Part shown: in pieces, positions 6,582 to 12,936 of the stretch
How the letters are laid out: each line of letters starts with the position of its first letter
Numbering within the stretch: the first letter of the stretch is position 1
DNA from: a virus
DNA: 35,473 nucleotides
Strand: one strand, 5' to 3'
IMG/VR virus record: IMGVR_UViG_3300028393_000189
Span: 1-35,473 of that record
The notes under the pieces: model-generated
Told to the model about the DNA's origin: nothing
Databases searched by the model: none
The model's input: only the letters and a program-made list of their open reading frames with translations
Translations under genes and position numbers: made by a program

Positions 6582-6930
6582 ATTGGGTGTAATCGGGGTC
6601 TGCGTAATGCCATTCAGTGCTCATGTTTAAAAACCCGCGCAGTCGCGTGATCTCCGCATTGCACTCGTCGAGCAACGAGTCCTTGTTTTTCAGCATGTCG
6701 GTGAGGTGTCTGTTCTCGCGATCCAAAGACAGGTTTTGCTTCTCTAGGCGGGCGCAGTCGGTCATAAAACACTGCAACGAATCGAACATCTCTGCTGGTG
6801 TTTTGAACGTGTAGTGCTCCGTGAAGCGGTCGTGCTTCTGCACCCGTTCCTCATGCGCGACGATTTGCTGCTGGATCTCCTCATGCTCGCCTTCGGGGGA
6901 GATGATCTTTGAGACAACCTTGGTGCTCAT
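6571..6930 (-). CDS. Coiled-coil hypothetical protein (119 aa)
   Basis: The reading from the ATG at 6930 gives MSTKVVSKIISPEGEHEEIQ and then a long heptad-like region (LEKQNLSLDRENRHLTDMLK, NKDSLLDECNAEITRLRGFL), so a coiled coil is likely at about residues 62-105. The longer reading to 7098 runs through the ERF and 36-aa genes in the wrong frame. Start overlaps the 36-aa gene stop (ATGA) with GAGGAGGAGG just upstream as a strong Shine-Dalgarno. The function is unknown; small coiled-coil proteins like this are common in phage early operons. Confidence 0.72.
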   Translation of the reverse strand: MSTKVVSKIISPEGEHEEIQQQIVAHEERVQKHDRFTEHYTFKTPAEMFDSLQCFMTDCARLEKQNLSLDRENRHLTDMLKNKDSLLDECNAEITRLRGFLNMSTEWHYADPDYTQYAR

Positions 6931-7037
6931 TGTTCCTCCTCCTCGTCGATGCGGTTGAGTTCTTCCTTTAAAGCCTCGCGGATCTTTACAATCTGCTCGG
7001 TGACCCAATCGATGTCGTTGATGGTTGGGTCTTTCAT
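6927..7037 (-). CDS. Small acidic protein (36 aa)
   Basis: A short gene exactly tiled between ERF and the coiled-coil gene, with ATGA overlaps at both ends (7034-7037 and 6927-6930). It reads MKDPTINDIDWVTEQIVKIR and ends in a run of glutamates (IDEEEEQ). The Glu codons GAGGAGGAGG double as the Shine-Dalgarno of the next gene. The tiling argues that it is translated; the function is unknown. Confidence 0.6.
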   Translation of the reverse strand: MKDPTINDIDWVTEQIVKIREALKEELNRIDEEEEQ

Positions 7038-7645
7038 GCTGCGAGCGACATGGAATGGGCGACAACGTCCTCAAAGACTTCGCAAAGACGTTTTGCAAAA
7101 GCCGGAGGAAGATCCTTCAGAGAGTCCAGATCGGCACCCTTTTTGCGGGAAAACTCAATGACATCCTCTGGGGTGACCTTGTTCTTGGTCATGAGATCCG
7201 CGAGTTCTTTGTTCCAATCTTTGGTCGGTGCCTGCTTCTTCACCGAAGCAAACTTTTCGTTGCTCGGTTTGCTGGCCTGCTGACCGTCATCGTCATCGTC
7301 GGCTGCGATCCCAAGCACCGAGGACACCGCGTATCGTCGGGCATAAGTAAGGGCACTACCGACTCCCTGCGCGGATTGATCCCGAAGTGGAAGCAGAAGA
7401 GTTGACTCCCTGCTCTCTCCACCCGTGTGGATGATGCGGGTGATCACTCCGGCGAGACCGTCTTGGAAGACGGGTTCCTGCGAGAGTGCCAGACCGTGCT
7501 TGCTCAGTACGGGACGTGCTGCGTCGAGGATCGCGTCGAGCGATGCGTAGCGGTTCTTGAAATGCGGGTTCACCGCGTTCTTCGCCACGTTTCGGAGTTC
7601 TCCGAGACAGGCGACCAGTGCTGCATTGATACCAGTGTTGCTCAT
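7034..7645 (-). CDS. erf: ERF-family single-strand annealing protein
   Basis: A 203-aa member of the ERF superfamily, which anneals single strands for phage recombination and genome circularisation. The family signature is clear: NPHFKNRYASLDAILDAARP, LSKHGLALSQEPV, then GSALTYARRYAVSSVLGIAA followed by an acidic DDDDDG stretch, and a variable C-terminal tail. The ATG at 7645 follows CCCCAAAAACACC with no Shine-Dalgarno, as with several first genes here. Neighbouring SSB and DUF1064 nuclease genes complete a recombination module without a RecT/exonuclease pair. Confidence 0.93.
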   Translation of the reverse strand: MSNTGINAALVACLGELRNVAKNAVNPHFKNRYASLDAILDAARPVLSKHGLALSQEPVFQDGLAGVITRIIHTGGESRESTLLLPLRDQSAQGVGSALTYARRYAVSSVLGIAADDDDDGQQASKPSNEKFASVKKQAPTKDWNKELADLMTKNKVTPEDVIEFSRKKGADLDSLKDLPPAFAKRLCEVFEDVVAHSMSLAA

Positions 7646-7667
7646 TGGTGTTTTTGGGGTTGTGTCC

Positions 7668-7781
7668 TTACGGACGGGTTGTTGACCGAATCTTTGGTTC
7701 CGTGCCGGAAAAGGGGCATGGGCGCGGGCGATAACCGACGAAACGCAGGTAGGCTTCCCAGAGGCGCAATAGGTACTTCAT
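7668..7781 (-). CDS. Small protein (37 aa)
   Basis: A short reading, MKYLLRLWEAYLRFVGYRPR then PCPFSGTEPKIRSTTRP, whose ATG overlaps the stop of the 33-aa gene as ATGA. It ends 22 bases before the ERF start. The amphipathic N-terminus and basic end are compatible with a small membrane-surface or regulatory protein. Support is tiling and coupling only. Confidence 0.5.
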   Translation of the reverse strand: MKYLLRLWEAYLRFVGYRPRPCPFSGTEPKIRSTTRP

Positions 7782-7879
7782 CGGGTGAAGCGGGTGATGA
7801 CCCATGTGATGAGTTCCGCTGCCTCCTCGCGGCATAGGACGAGGGTTGCGGTGGTGACGAGTAGGATGAGTGCGATCAT
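7778..7879 (-). CDS. Small single-TM protein (33 aa)
   Basis: The reading MIALILLVTTATLVLCREEA then AELITWVITRFTR has one membrane helix at residues 2-16 and a basic C-terminus. Its ATG lies 16 bases after a dyad site, the same geometry seen before larger genes, and its stop couples to the 37-aa gene (ATGA). That context is the main reason to believe it is translated. The function is unknown. Confidence 0.5.
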   Translation of the reverse strand: MIALILLVTTATLVLCREEAAELITWVITRFTR

Positions 7880-7895
7880 GTGTTGGTTTGGTTGA

Positions 7896-7909
7896 GGCGT
7901 GTACACACC
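7896..7909 (-). promoter_or_regulatory. Dyad site G before the small TM gene
   Basis: In gene sense GGTGT-GTAC-ACGCC, ending 16 bases before the ATG at 7879, with TCAACCAAACCAACAC between. It is just downstream of the HTH gene stop, in the control region, one of three sites within 515 bases. Confidence 0.65.
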
Positions 7910-7947
7910 TTGAGGCAATAAAAAATAAAATGGGGGGGGGTGGGTTG

Positions 7948-8229
7948 TTAGGCAGCCGATATAAGAAGTTGATCAATGTCTGCCCTTGCGATAAGCCTGC
8001 TCCCCATAACCTTGCGGGACTTAAGGACACCTGTCTTCATCATCTTGTAGATGGTTCCTCGTGAGAGATTCATGTGAGTCGCTGCCTCTGCTGGTTTCAA
8101 GAACTTGGGTTCTGTGTACACACCTTGCGACAAAACAGCAAGGAGGTTGCGTTTAAAAGATTCAACGAGTTCCTCGCGTGTGGTAGCAGGGAACTCAATG
8201 TCGATGGGGGTCTTATTGTTTTGGTTCAT
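7948..8229 (-). CDS. Excisionase-type HTH (MerR-like) DNA-binding protein
   Basis: A 93-aa protein. After a 40-residue N-terminal segment comes KFLKPAEAATHMNLSRGTIYKMM and then a short wing VLKSRKVMGSRLIARADIDQLL, the layout of the helix-turn-helix 17/excisionase family. Proteins of this type act as Xis or as small transcription regulators. Position two genes downstream of the integrase fits either role. The dyad site at 8111-8124 lies within this gene (encoding GVYTE, residues 36-40), so autoregulation is possible. The start at 8229 overlaps the upstream gene by 17 bases. Confidence 0.83.
   Translation of the reverse strand: MNQNNKTPIDIEFPATTREELVESFKRNLLAVLSQGVYTEPKFLKPAEAATHMNLSRGTIYKMMKTGVLKSRKVMGSRLIARADIDQLLISAA
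8111..8124 (-). promoter_or_regulatory. Dyad site H inside the HTH gene
   Basis: In gene sense GGTGT-GTAC-ACAGA; the second half is degraded. It is in frame and encodes GVYTE. It shares the GGTGTGTAC core with the sites at 7896 and 8396, making a control-region subfamily. Confidence 0.55.
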
Positions 8230-8377
8230 TCTTTTCGATGTACTTGGTTACTTCTTGTTTTAGGTATGCAGACACAGTCATGCCAGACTGTGCTGCAAGT
8301 TTTTTTAAGACAGACTTCTCCACTGGCGTTAGCCAGAGAGTAGCCTGCTTGTTGCCCTTTTTACGTTGGTTTGGCAT
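8213..8377 (-). CDS. Small RHH-like DNA-binding protein (54 aa)
   Basis: The sequence MPNQRKKGNKQATLWLTPVE then KSVLKKLAAQSGMTVSAYLK and a C-terminal helix fits a ribbon-helix-helix or MobC/Arc-like fold: a basic N-terminus, a short beta strand (QATLWLT) and two helices separated by GMT. I chose the ATG at 8377, which lies 18 bases after a dyad site; the in-frame ATG at 8395 would start within one base of it. It overlaps the HTH gene by 17 bases. In this control region it is a candidate for the factor that binds the dyads. Confidence 0.68.
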   Translation of the reverse strand: MPNQRKKGNKQATLWLTPVEKSVLKKLAAQSGMTVSAYLKQEVTKYIEKNEPKQ

Positions 8378-8382
8378 AGGGG

Positions 8383-8469
8383 TTAAAGTAAGCACGGAGT
8401 GTACACACCTTCAAGATAATTTTTACAAGTTTGACCAACTATGAACCAATACAAGATCAAACTGGACAT
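8383..8469 (-). CDS. Possible leader peptide (28 aa)
   Basis: An ATG 8 bases after the integrase stop opens a short reading, MSSLILYWFIVGQTCKNYLE then GVYTPCLL, ending 5 bases before the RHH-like gene. Its first four codons (MSSL) are identical in DNA to those of another mini-reading before the capsid gene (32332-32376) because both lie in a shared 15-mer. It may be a translated leader or only a by-product of the repeated DNA. Confidence 0.3.
   Translation of the reverse strand: MSSLILYWFIVGQTCKNYLEGVYTPCLL
8396..8409 (-). promoter_or_regulatory. Dyad site I before the RHH-like gene
   Basis: In gene sense GGTGT-GTAC-ACTCC, ending 18 bases before the ATG at 8377; the spacer is GTGCTTACTTTAACCCCT. 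It lies between the integrase and the two small DNA-binding proteins. Confidence 0.65.
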
Positions 8470-8471
8470 CT
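8457..8471 (-). repeat. 15-base repeat shared with the capsid control region
   Basis: AGATGTCCAGTTTGA in gene sense, identical to 32364-32378. Both copies sit just after the end of an upstream gene or terminator and upstream of a dyad site (48 and 15 bases). Confidence 0.7.
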
Positions 8472-8477
8472 TATTTT

Positions 8478-9554
8478 TTAAAGGTTCCACCAGTTTGCAG
8501 CGTCTCGACGGGAAACTGAGTTGGCATACGTTTCGTAAATGAGGCGAGGTGAGGTGTGCCCCATCTCAAACGCGGTCTTCATGGCATCTTGAAAGTGGGC
8601 TAGGTGGTACGAAGCAAACGAATGCCGCAACGCATTTTGCGGAAACCTATCGCTTCCCTGCTTGGCTTCCATGGGCATTCCGCGGTGGCACCTCCATTCC
8701 TTGCTGGCACCCATCAAAGACCCTTGTCCTTTTGGCATATGCCGCAACACTGCGTCCTGCAGGGTCACCGAGCGAGGGCGCATTGCTTTTCCCTGCTTGG
8801 ACTGTTCTTTGGTCACCATGATTTCCTTGTACTCGTGGTCGATGCATTCATAGGACATTTTTGCCATCTCGCAGGTGCGTAATCCTGCAAACCCTCCCAG
8901 CACGATCTTGCATTTGATCCAAGGCTCGACATCCAATTTCAGCAAGTCACCCATTTGCTCCGGCGAGAGGATCTGCTTGCGGGCATCGGCATTGGTCTTG
9001 TCCGGTGCCTCTACTTCTTGAAATGGAGATATTGGCACCAACCTGCGAACATCCCTCCAGTTAAAAAACTGGCGGGTCTGCGAGTAGTGGTTCCAGACAG
9101 TTCGGGTTCCATAGGGTAGACTGTTGAACCATGCCTCAATGTTCTCTGGGTCGATGTCCTTGGGAGACAGGTGACCAAAGGTCTGGGAAAAGCGTAGCAG
9201 GCAGGTCTTGGCCTGCTTGATCCCATCGTCACTCAAAGATCGGGACTCCATGGTGGCAAGGTAGGTATCGACAAGACCCGCGACCTTTTCACTCACCTTG
9301 TCCTTGGAAACGCGAGTTTTGACTGCCTGCAGGGTGTGCTGTTTGGTGTGTTTTGCTATCCATGCAAAGGCACTTGTTTGGTCAGAAAAGAACTTTCTGC
9401 CCCTGTTTCCTGCGTTCATGTCTGGTGGAAGGTCTACTGCCCACCGTTTGCGAGATTTGTAAAACCGCGGGATCAGTCTTTTGGATCGTTGGTAGTCCGA
9501 TGCATTGGTCAGTGCCATATCGTGCCACATTGCCAATTTGTTCGTACTTGTCAA
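8478..9554 (-). CDS. int: Tyrosine recombinase (integrase)
   Basis: Catalyses site-specific integration and excision of the phage. A core-binding helical domain spans about residues 85-175 and the catalytic domain follows: GGFAGLRTCEM with R226, the NALRHSFASYH box with R310, the MGH motif with H333, and the nucleophile Y343 in IYETYAN. The first His of the HxxR box is Asn (N307), a substitution I associate with integrases of Verrucomicrobiota-like bacteria. The longest reading uses TTG at 9554; ATG at 9530 or 9518 are alternatives, none with a clear Shine-Dalgarno. attP lies about 60-150 bases upstream. Length is 358 aa. Confidence 0.95.
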   Translation of the reverse strand: MTSTNKLAMWHDMALTNASDYQRSKRLIPRFYKSRKRWAVDLPPDMNAGNRGRKFFSDQTSAFAWIAKHTKQHTLQAVKTRVSKDKVSEKVAGLVDTYLATMESRSLSDDGIKQAKTCLLRFSQTFGHLSPKDIDPENIEAWFNSLPYGTRTVWNHYSQTRQFFNWRDVRRLVPISPFQEVEAPDKTNADARKQILSPEQMGDLLKLDVEPWIKCKIVLGGFAGLRTCEMAKMSYECIDHEYKEIMVTKEQSKQGKAMRPRSVTLQDAVLRHMPKGQGSLMGASKEWRCHRGMPMEAKQGSDRFPQNALRHSFASYHLAHFQDAMKTAFEMGHTSPRLIYETYANSVSRRDAANWWNL

Positions 9555-9611
9555 TCCTCGTTCACAAACCTGTTAAAGCCTGTATTTATGCCGTTTTCCG
9601 GTCGGTTGCCA

Positions 9612-9667
9612 TCTACACTGTAGAGTGGCGGTGAGGGAGGGATTCGAACCCTCTCTTTCTACACTGT
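9612..9667. other. attP: attP core region with tRNA-Ser 3' end
   Basis: The minus strand of 9626-9653 reads GAGGGTTCGAATCCCTC then CCTCACC-G-CCA: a T-arm with a 5-bp stem and TTCGAAT loop, acceptor 3' strand, discriminator G and encoded CCA. E. coli tRNA-Ser(GGA) ends the same way apart from T-stem bases. No 5' part of a tRNA is present, so this is the crossover core borrowed from a host tRNA-Ser gene. Direct repeats TCTACACTGT flank it at 9612-9621 and 9658-9667, 46 bases apart, as candidate integrase arm or Xis sites. It lies immediately upstream of the integrase. Confidence 0.88.
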
Positions 9668-9710
9668 TAAAATGGCACTAAAATGCTTTTTTGCGCCACT
9701 TTAGGTGCGG

Positions 9711-9733
9711 GAGGGTTTTGTACCCTCCCTCAC
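9711..9733 (+). repeat. Inverted, loop-altered copy of the tRNA T-arm
   Basis: GAGGGTT-TTGTA-CCCTCCCTCAC on the plus strand matches the minus-strand attP segment (9631-9653) at 18 of 23 bases; all five differences lie in the T-loop. The stem is kept, so it forms a hairpin (gggagggt/accctccc, 9709-9729). It overlaps the stop codon of the GNAT gene and may also serve as a terminator; on the plus strand it is followed by a T run. Confidence 0.7.
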
Positions 9734-10170
9734 AATTTTTTTTGGAAATAGTACGCTTTGTTTCCGGCATATTTTGACTCCGGTATATATAACCGAAACC
9801 CGCAAGCGATGAGGGAGTTTGCACTGGCAAGATTCCAATCGAGCACATAGGTCACGATCTGCTTGAACCCGTTTCGTTTTGCCATAGCGATGCGGGCGCG
9901 GATCAGTCTTTTCTGCATGCCTTGACCGCGGTGCTTCGTCAGCACCCCGCTGCGGATCATAAAGCAGAGTCCCTTATTGCTTTCGTGGTGGCAGGGCCGG
10001 AGTCCGGCAAAGGCAATGCCCTTGCCTCGGTAGTCTCGGATAATCCACCACCACCCACCCTCCGGCTCGACCGCTACGTCCTCACCAAAAAGGGTCTTGT
10101 CGAGCTTGAGAACGTCCTCCCGTACCCGCGCAGGCAGATGTTCTGGTCGAGCCTCGCAGCGCAGGATCAT
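9730..10170 (-). CDS. GNAT-family N-acetyltransferase
   Basis: A 146-aa protein with the GNAT pattern: a WWWIIRDYRGKGIAFAGLRP strand pair, the acetyl-CoA-binding motif A VLTKHRGQGMQKRLIRARI (R/Q-x-x-G-x-G type), then FKQIVTYVLDWNLASANSLIACGFRLY, where the asparagine helix and GF motif close the fold. The acceptor is unknown; phage GNATs may modify host proteins or small molecules. It overlaps the winged-helix gene start-stop as ATGA and sits next to attP, a usual place for accessory genes expressed from prophages. Confidence 0.88.
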   Translation of the reverse strand: MILRCEARPEHLPARVREDVLKLDKTLFGEDVAVEPEGGWWWIIRDYRGKGIAFAGLRPCHHESNKGLCFMIRSGVLTKHRGQGMQKRLIRARIAMAKRNGFKQIVTYVLDWNLASANSLIACGFRLYIPESKYAGNKAYYFQKKL

Positions 10171-10427
10171 TTTACGATTCGGTAGTGGGGCACCAAGTAG
10201 GTTGCTTTGTGACCAGTTTTGATCCGGTACTTGCGTTGCTCGATGCTACCTTCTTCCAACGCCGCGGATAATAACCTGCGAGTCTGGCTTTCAGAACGAC
10301 CCGTCTTTTTGGCAATGGTGCGACAAGATTCCCAATCTTTCGGCACCTCGTCGGTTTTGAGTGATCCGGCTTGAACCAGTATGGCAAGCCACTCGTTTGC
10401 GGTCTTGGTCACAATGGTAGCCTCCAC
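10167..10427 (-). CDS. Winged-helix DNA-binding protein (86 aa)
   Basis: The sequence TANEWLAILVQAGSLKTDEV then WESCRTIAKKTGRSESQTRRLLSAALEEGSIEQRKYRIKTGHKATYLVPHYRIVK has a helix-turn-helix core (RTIAKKTGRSESQTRRLL) and a basic beta wing, the usual winged-helix layout. It could be a regulator of its accessory operon or of phage genes; it is the best candidate for a transcription factor outside the int region. It overlaps the metallophosphoesterase gene by 19 bases and the GNAT gene by 4. Confidence 0.72.
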   Translation of the reverse strand: MEATIVTKTANEWLAILVQAGSLKTDEVPKDWESCRTIAKKTGRSESQTRRLLSAALEEGSIEQRKYRIKTGHKATYLVPHYRIVK

Positions 10428-11170
10428 GGTTCATTCGGGCACCTTGTGATGAGGTGGACGGATGAGGCACCCAACTCGTTGCAATACTCAAAATAAGCCC
10501 ATCCCTGCATCCATGCCGCGGTCGATTTCCGGTTCTTTGCGTACTCAAGCGACCCGCGACTTGTGAGGGTGCCAATGTTGTACCCGATCCCCCCGTGGTC
10601 GGAGGATGAGGCAGCAACCGCACATTTGTGGGTGTGCCCAAAGATCACTTTTCGGACATCGGATCCGTTGCAGTAGTGCTCTGCCATCGTCTTGGTTGCT
10701 TGTTCGTTGAACCATGTCCCGTGGGTGAGGAGGATGTCGGACTGCTCAACCTTCACCTTCTGCCAGATACCCGTGTAGGGAGTGAGGCGAGCGCGGAGTC
10801 CATTGCAGCATTCCTCAATGGATTCGTATGCCTTGTGTGCCGCGTATCCGAGCACCCCTTCGCCTTTTCTGAGGCGATCTAGACGATCTTCGTGATTGCC
10901 AAGCAACACCTCGTATGTGGCCTTGCTGTCTTTTGGCATCATCTCCTTGAGGTGCATGAGTCCGGTCTCGATGTCCGGCGAGACATCTCCCTCGCCCGTA
11001 CCACCACCCATGAATGCGGACAGGTCGGTGAAGTCACCAAGGCAGGCCACGAACTGCGGTTTCCACCTCTCGCGGAATGCCATCATGGTTTCCATGGCAA
11101 CCTTGTCGGCATAGATCGCATGACTGCAACTCCATGCCATCCCCCGCTTCCACTTGTGGGTGATGTTCAT
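10409..11170 (-). CDS. Calcineurin-like metallophosphoesterase
   Basis: A 253-aa phosphoesterase with GDFTD at 45-49, GNHEDR at 91-96, LLTHGTW near 148-153 and FGHTHK at 177-182, the metal-binding motifs of the MPE/MRE11-like family. The usual first motif DxH is CSH here (C15, H17), so one metal ligand is replaced by Cys. Such phage proteins may act as nucleases, phosphatases or 2',3'-cyclic phosphate hydrolases; the substrate is not shown. It is coupled to the endolysin gene upstream (ATGA) and heads the accessory set before attP. Confidence 0.88.
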   Translation of the reverse strand: MNITHKWKRGMAWSCSHAIYADKVAMETMMAFRERWKPQFVACLGDFTDLSAFMGGGTGEGDVSPDIETGLMHLKEMMPKDSKATYEVLLGNHEDRLDRLRKGEGVLGYAAHKAYESIEECCNGLRARLTPYTGIWQKVKVEQSDILLTHGTWFNEQATKTMAEHYCNGSDVRKVIFGHTHKCAVAASSSDHGGIGYNIGTLTSRGSLEYAKNRKSTAAWMQGWAYFEYCNELGASSVHLITRCPNEPWRLPL

Positions 11171-11616
11171 ACAACGGATCGGCCCGCGTCATGCAGATCC
11201 CTCATTTCCGCAAGGGTGTGGGATGTCCTCCACTGAATGTGCGGTTCGTCCTGTATCGACTTCCAACTTCCGCCCCATTCTAGTTCTGGGTGAAGGGCAA
11301 CAACATCACCGATCTGACGATAAAACGGGGTGTCCTCTAGGTAGCGGTTGGGAAGGAACAGACCGCAATCGACCGCAATCCCAAAGTTATGGTTGGAGTA
11401 ACCTCCGCGGGCATTGGTAACGATTGGGCCACCCGTTGTGCGTCCTTTTGCGTAAAGGGCATCTTGTTCCGCATAGCTGCGGGTGCCGGAAATGTAGCGT
11501 ATATCTAGACCCTTCTGCTCAAAGTGCTTCTTGAGGTCGAGGAGACACTGCGTGAAAACTGGTTGAACCTTGAGAAGCAGGGTGGCGATGACACCCGCTG
11601 ATCTTTGGTCGATCAT
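11167..11616 (-). CDS. Endolysin, M15 peptidase (L-alanyl-D-glutamate type)
   Basis: A 149-aa zinc peptidase of the VanY/CwlK M15 family that cuts peptidoglycan stem peptides for host lysis. Key residues are visible: SGTRSYAEQDALYAKGRT, then SNHNFGIAVDCG (H76, D83) and EPHIQW (H126), the SxHxxGxAxD and terminal His metal ligands. No signal peptide is seen, so export depends on the holin next to it. Its start overlaps the holin stop as ATGA. An imperfect GGTGT hairpin lies near codons 5-9 but its spacer is one base longer than the dyad family and I did not count it. Confidence 0.92.
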   Translation of the reverse strand: MIDQRSAGVIATLLLKVQPVFTQCLLDLKKHFEQKGLDIRYISGTRSYAEQDALYAKGRTTGGPIVTNARGGYSNHNFGIAVDCGLFLPNRYLEDTPFYRQIGDVVALHPELEWGGSWKSIQDEPHIQWRTSHTLAEMRDLHDAGRSVV

Positions 11617-12017
11617 TTGGTTACTCCTCTGATCTTTTCAAAAGTTCTGTACCCACCAAGACCAAGCATTCCAATGAGCACGGTCATAAGAGCATCGGAC
11701 TGCAATGCTACGACCGGAGCAGGTTGGTGAGTGACCAGTATATACACCCAAGAAAAAAATGGTTGTCCGACGAATTGCCAAGCAAATGCGACCGCACACA
11801 CCCACCCAACCGATGGCCTCCATCCCGAAACAAAGAGGCTAGGGGATGCAGCTTCGACCGCGTTCACATCGGTCTGGGCTTTTGCCATGGTGGACTCAAA
11901 CTCGATAAGTTTGGCTTGCAACTCTGCTTCAATTTTTACCTGTGCATCCCTATCTGGAATGAACTTGTTTACGATCTGACCGACCGTGCTGACCATTTGT
12001 GGTATGTCCCAGAGCAT
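11613..12017 (-). CDS. Holin of 3TM type
   Basis: The reading MLWDIPQMVSTVGQIVNKFI is followed by a charged coiled helix, then WRPSVGWVCAVAFAWQFVGQ and a C-terminal LIGMLGLGGYRTFEKIRGV. This matches the 3TM holin family also known from gene transfer agents. It permeabilises the membrane to release endolysin. I use the ATG at 12017, 5 bases after the preceding stop, rather than the upstream ATG at 12095, which is inside that gene. A dyad copy (11735-11748) lies within it, out of frame. 134 aa. Confidence 0.88.
   Translation of the reverse strand: MLWDIPQMVSTVGQIVNKFIPDRDAQVKIEAELQAKLIEFESTMAKAQTDVNAVEAASPSLFVSGWRPSVGWVCAVAFAWQFVGQPFFSWVYILVTHQPAPVVALQSDALMTVLIGMLGLGGYRTFEKIRGVTK
11735..11748 (-). 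promoter_or_regulatory. Dyad site J inside the holin gene
   Basis: In gene sense GGTGT-ATAT-ACTGG, the weakest second half of the family. It lies in coding sequence and is not in the GV frame (the protein reads WVYILV here), so coding constraint does not explain it. It is 119 bases before the endolysin start. Confidence 0.5.
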
Positions 12018-12021
12018 AAAA

Positions 12022-12303
12022 TTATCGGAGCAATTTGTCCTCGATCCGCTTGGTGCGTTGATCAATCTGGGCAAGTGTCGCCAGTGCTGCGGCAAGCATC
12101 TCGCGCCTTTGGACGTTGTCGGATTCCATCACGGCGATTTTGGCATCTTGAATTTTGTTTGCGTCTTCAACTCGATCCATCCGAGTAGGAAGCACCGCGT
12201 AGATTGTGAAATATGTGATAAGTGAAACAACGCTTGCGCCGGTTGCCAGTAAGCCAAGAACAATTGTAGCAGGGTGAGGTAAAGGTGCGTGGTCAGTTGT
12301 CAT
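12022..12303 (-). CDS. Single-TM coiled-coil lysis-region protein (93 aa)
   Basis: The protein has one membrane segment (TIVLGLLATGASVVSLITYF, about residues 13-32) and then a helical charged region (VEDANKIQDAKIAVMESDN, REMLAAALATLAQIDQRTK). One TM plus periplasm- or cytoplasm-side coiled coil resembles small holin partners or i-spanin-like proteins, but no signature residue decides this. Its position directly before holin and endolysin supports a lysis role. It overlaps the upstream gene by 11 bases and ends 4 bases before the holin ATG. Confidence 0.65.
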   Translation of the reverse strand: MTTDHAPLPHPATIVLGLLATGASVVSLITYFTIYAVLPTRMDRVEDANKIQDAKIAVMESDNVQRREMLAAALATLAQIDQRTKRIEDKLLR

Positions 12304-12631
12304 GTCTCAGAATCGGTAAGGGGTTAGCAATTCCGCGTGTCTCGTAGAGGTACACGAGGGAGATCACTAGGAAGACAAGAGCGACTAGGTCATCGTCTTT
12401 TATCCCCTGCAGATTCAGTTCATACTTCACCCGTTGCATGGCAATCTGCGTACGGGTTGCGCCAAAAAATTGGCTATCGTTGAGTTCCTTCACGACTTTG
12501 CTGGCAATCGGCAACGCCGACCGGATCACCTTGAGATCGGCCTTGATGATCTCACGATCGCGCCACACCGCATCGACTTGGGATTTCCAAGTCTTTAGTG
12601 TTGCAATGAAAGCGTGGATCTTTTGCTTCAT
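12293..12631 (-). CDS. Membrane protein with C-terminal TM (112 aa)
   Basis: From the ATG at 12631, which overlaps the previous stop as ATGA, the protein is MKQKIHAFIATLKTWKSQVD, then long amphipathic helices, and a single C-terminal membrane helix (LVALVFLVISLVYLYE). The upstream in-frame ATGs at 12727 and 12649 lie inside the previous gene. Its position before two lysis proteins suggests a membrane-linked lysis or virion role, but I do not recognise it. Confidence 0.65.
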   Translation of the reverse strand: MKQKIHAFIATLKTWKSQVDAVWRDREIIKADLKVIRSALPIASKVVKELNDSQFFGATRTQIAMQRVKYELNLQGIKDDDLVALVFLVISLVYLYETRGIANPLPILRHDN

Positions 12632-12936
12632 GCCTTTAGGCTTTCCCATGCGGTTTCCAAAGTTGCCGCTAGTTGTTCCGGTAGTTTGTCCTGCGTTACC
12701 ACAAAAGTGCGTTCCCCTTGGGAGCAAGCAACGGAGACCGCTGCAGTAATCTGGTCGCCTTGTTCAATAACGACATTGCTAATTGCCTCGCTTTCAACCA
12801 TGAAAGAAGAGCACCATGACAAAAGTGCGTTGCAGACCTCCTTGATGTCGCCTTGAAACGGAACATCAGACGCAAAACTGTACCCGTTGCGGATGTCAAA
12901 AAGCGTGATGGCGTTATTTTGAAAGGTAAGCGTCAT
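12628..12936 (-). CDS. Hypothetical protein (102 aa)
   Basis: Not recognised. MTLTFQNNAITLFDIRNGYS is followed by an alternating strand region and VSVACSQGERTFVVTQ, then a C-terminal helix. The mix of strands and a final helix suggests a small globular protein. It overlaps the appendage gene end (ATGA region at 12933-12936) and the next gene start, so it is translationally coupled to both. It may be an accessory of the appendage protein, inference from order only. Confidence 0.6.
   Translation of the reverse strand: MTLTFQNNAITLFDIRNGYSFASDVPFQGDIKEVCNALLSWCSSFMVESEAISNVVIEQGDQITAAVSVACSQGERTFVVTQDKLPEQLAATLETAWESLKA

Noticed and set aside
9626-9733. Complete tRNA gene at the att site
   Set aside because: Only T-arm, acceptor 3' strand and CCA are present. 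There is no 5' acceptor strand, D-arm or anticodon arm upstream.
11589-11603. GGTGT...CCACC near the endolysin start
   Set aside because: The spacer is five bases instead of four, and a similar five-base case occurs by chance at 30254-30268.
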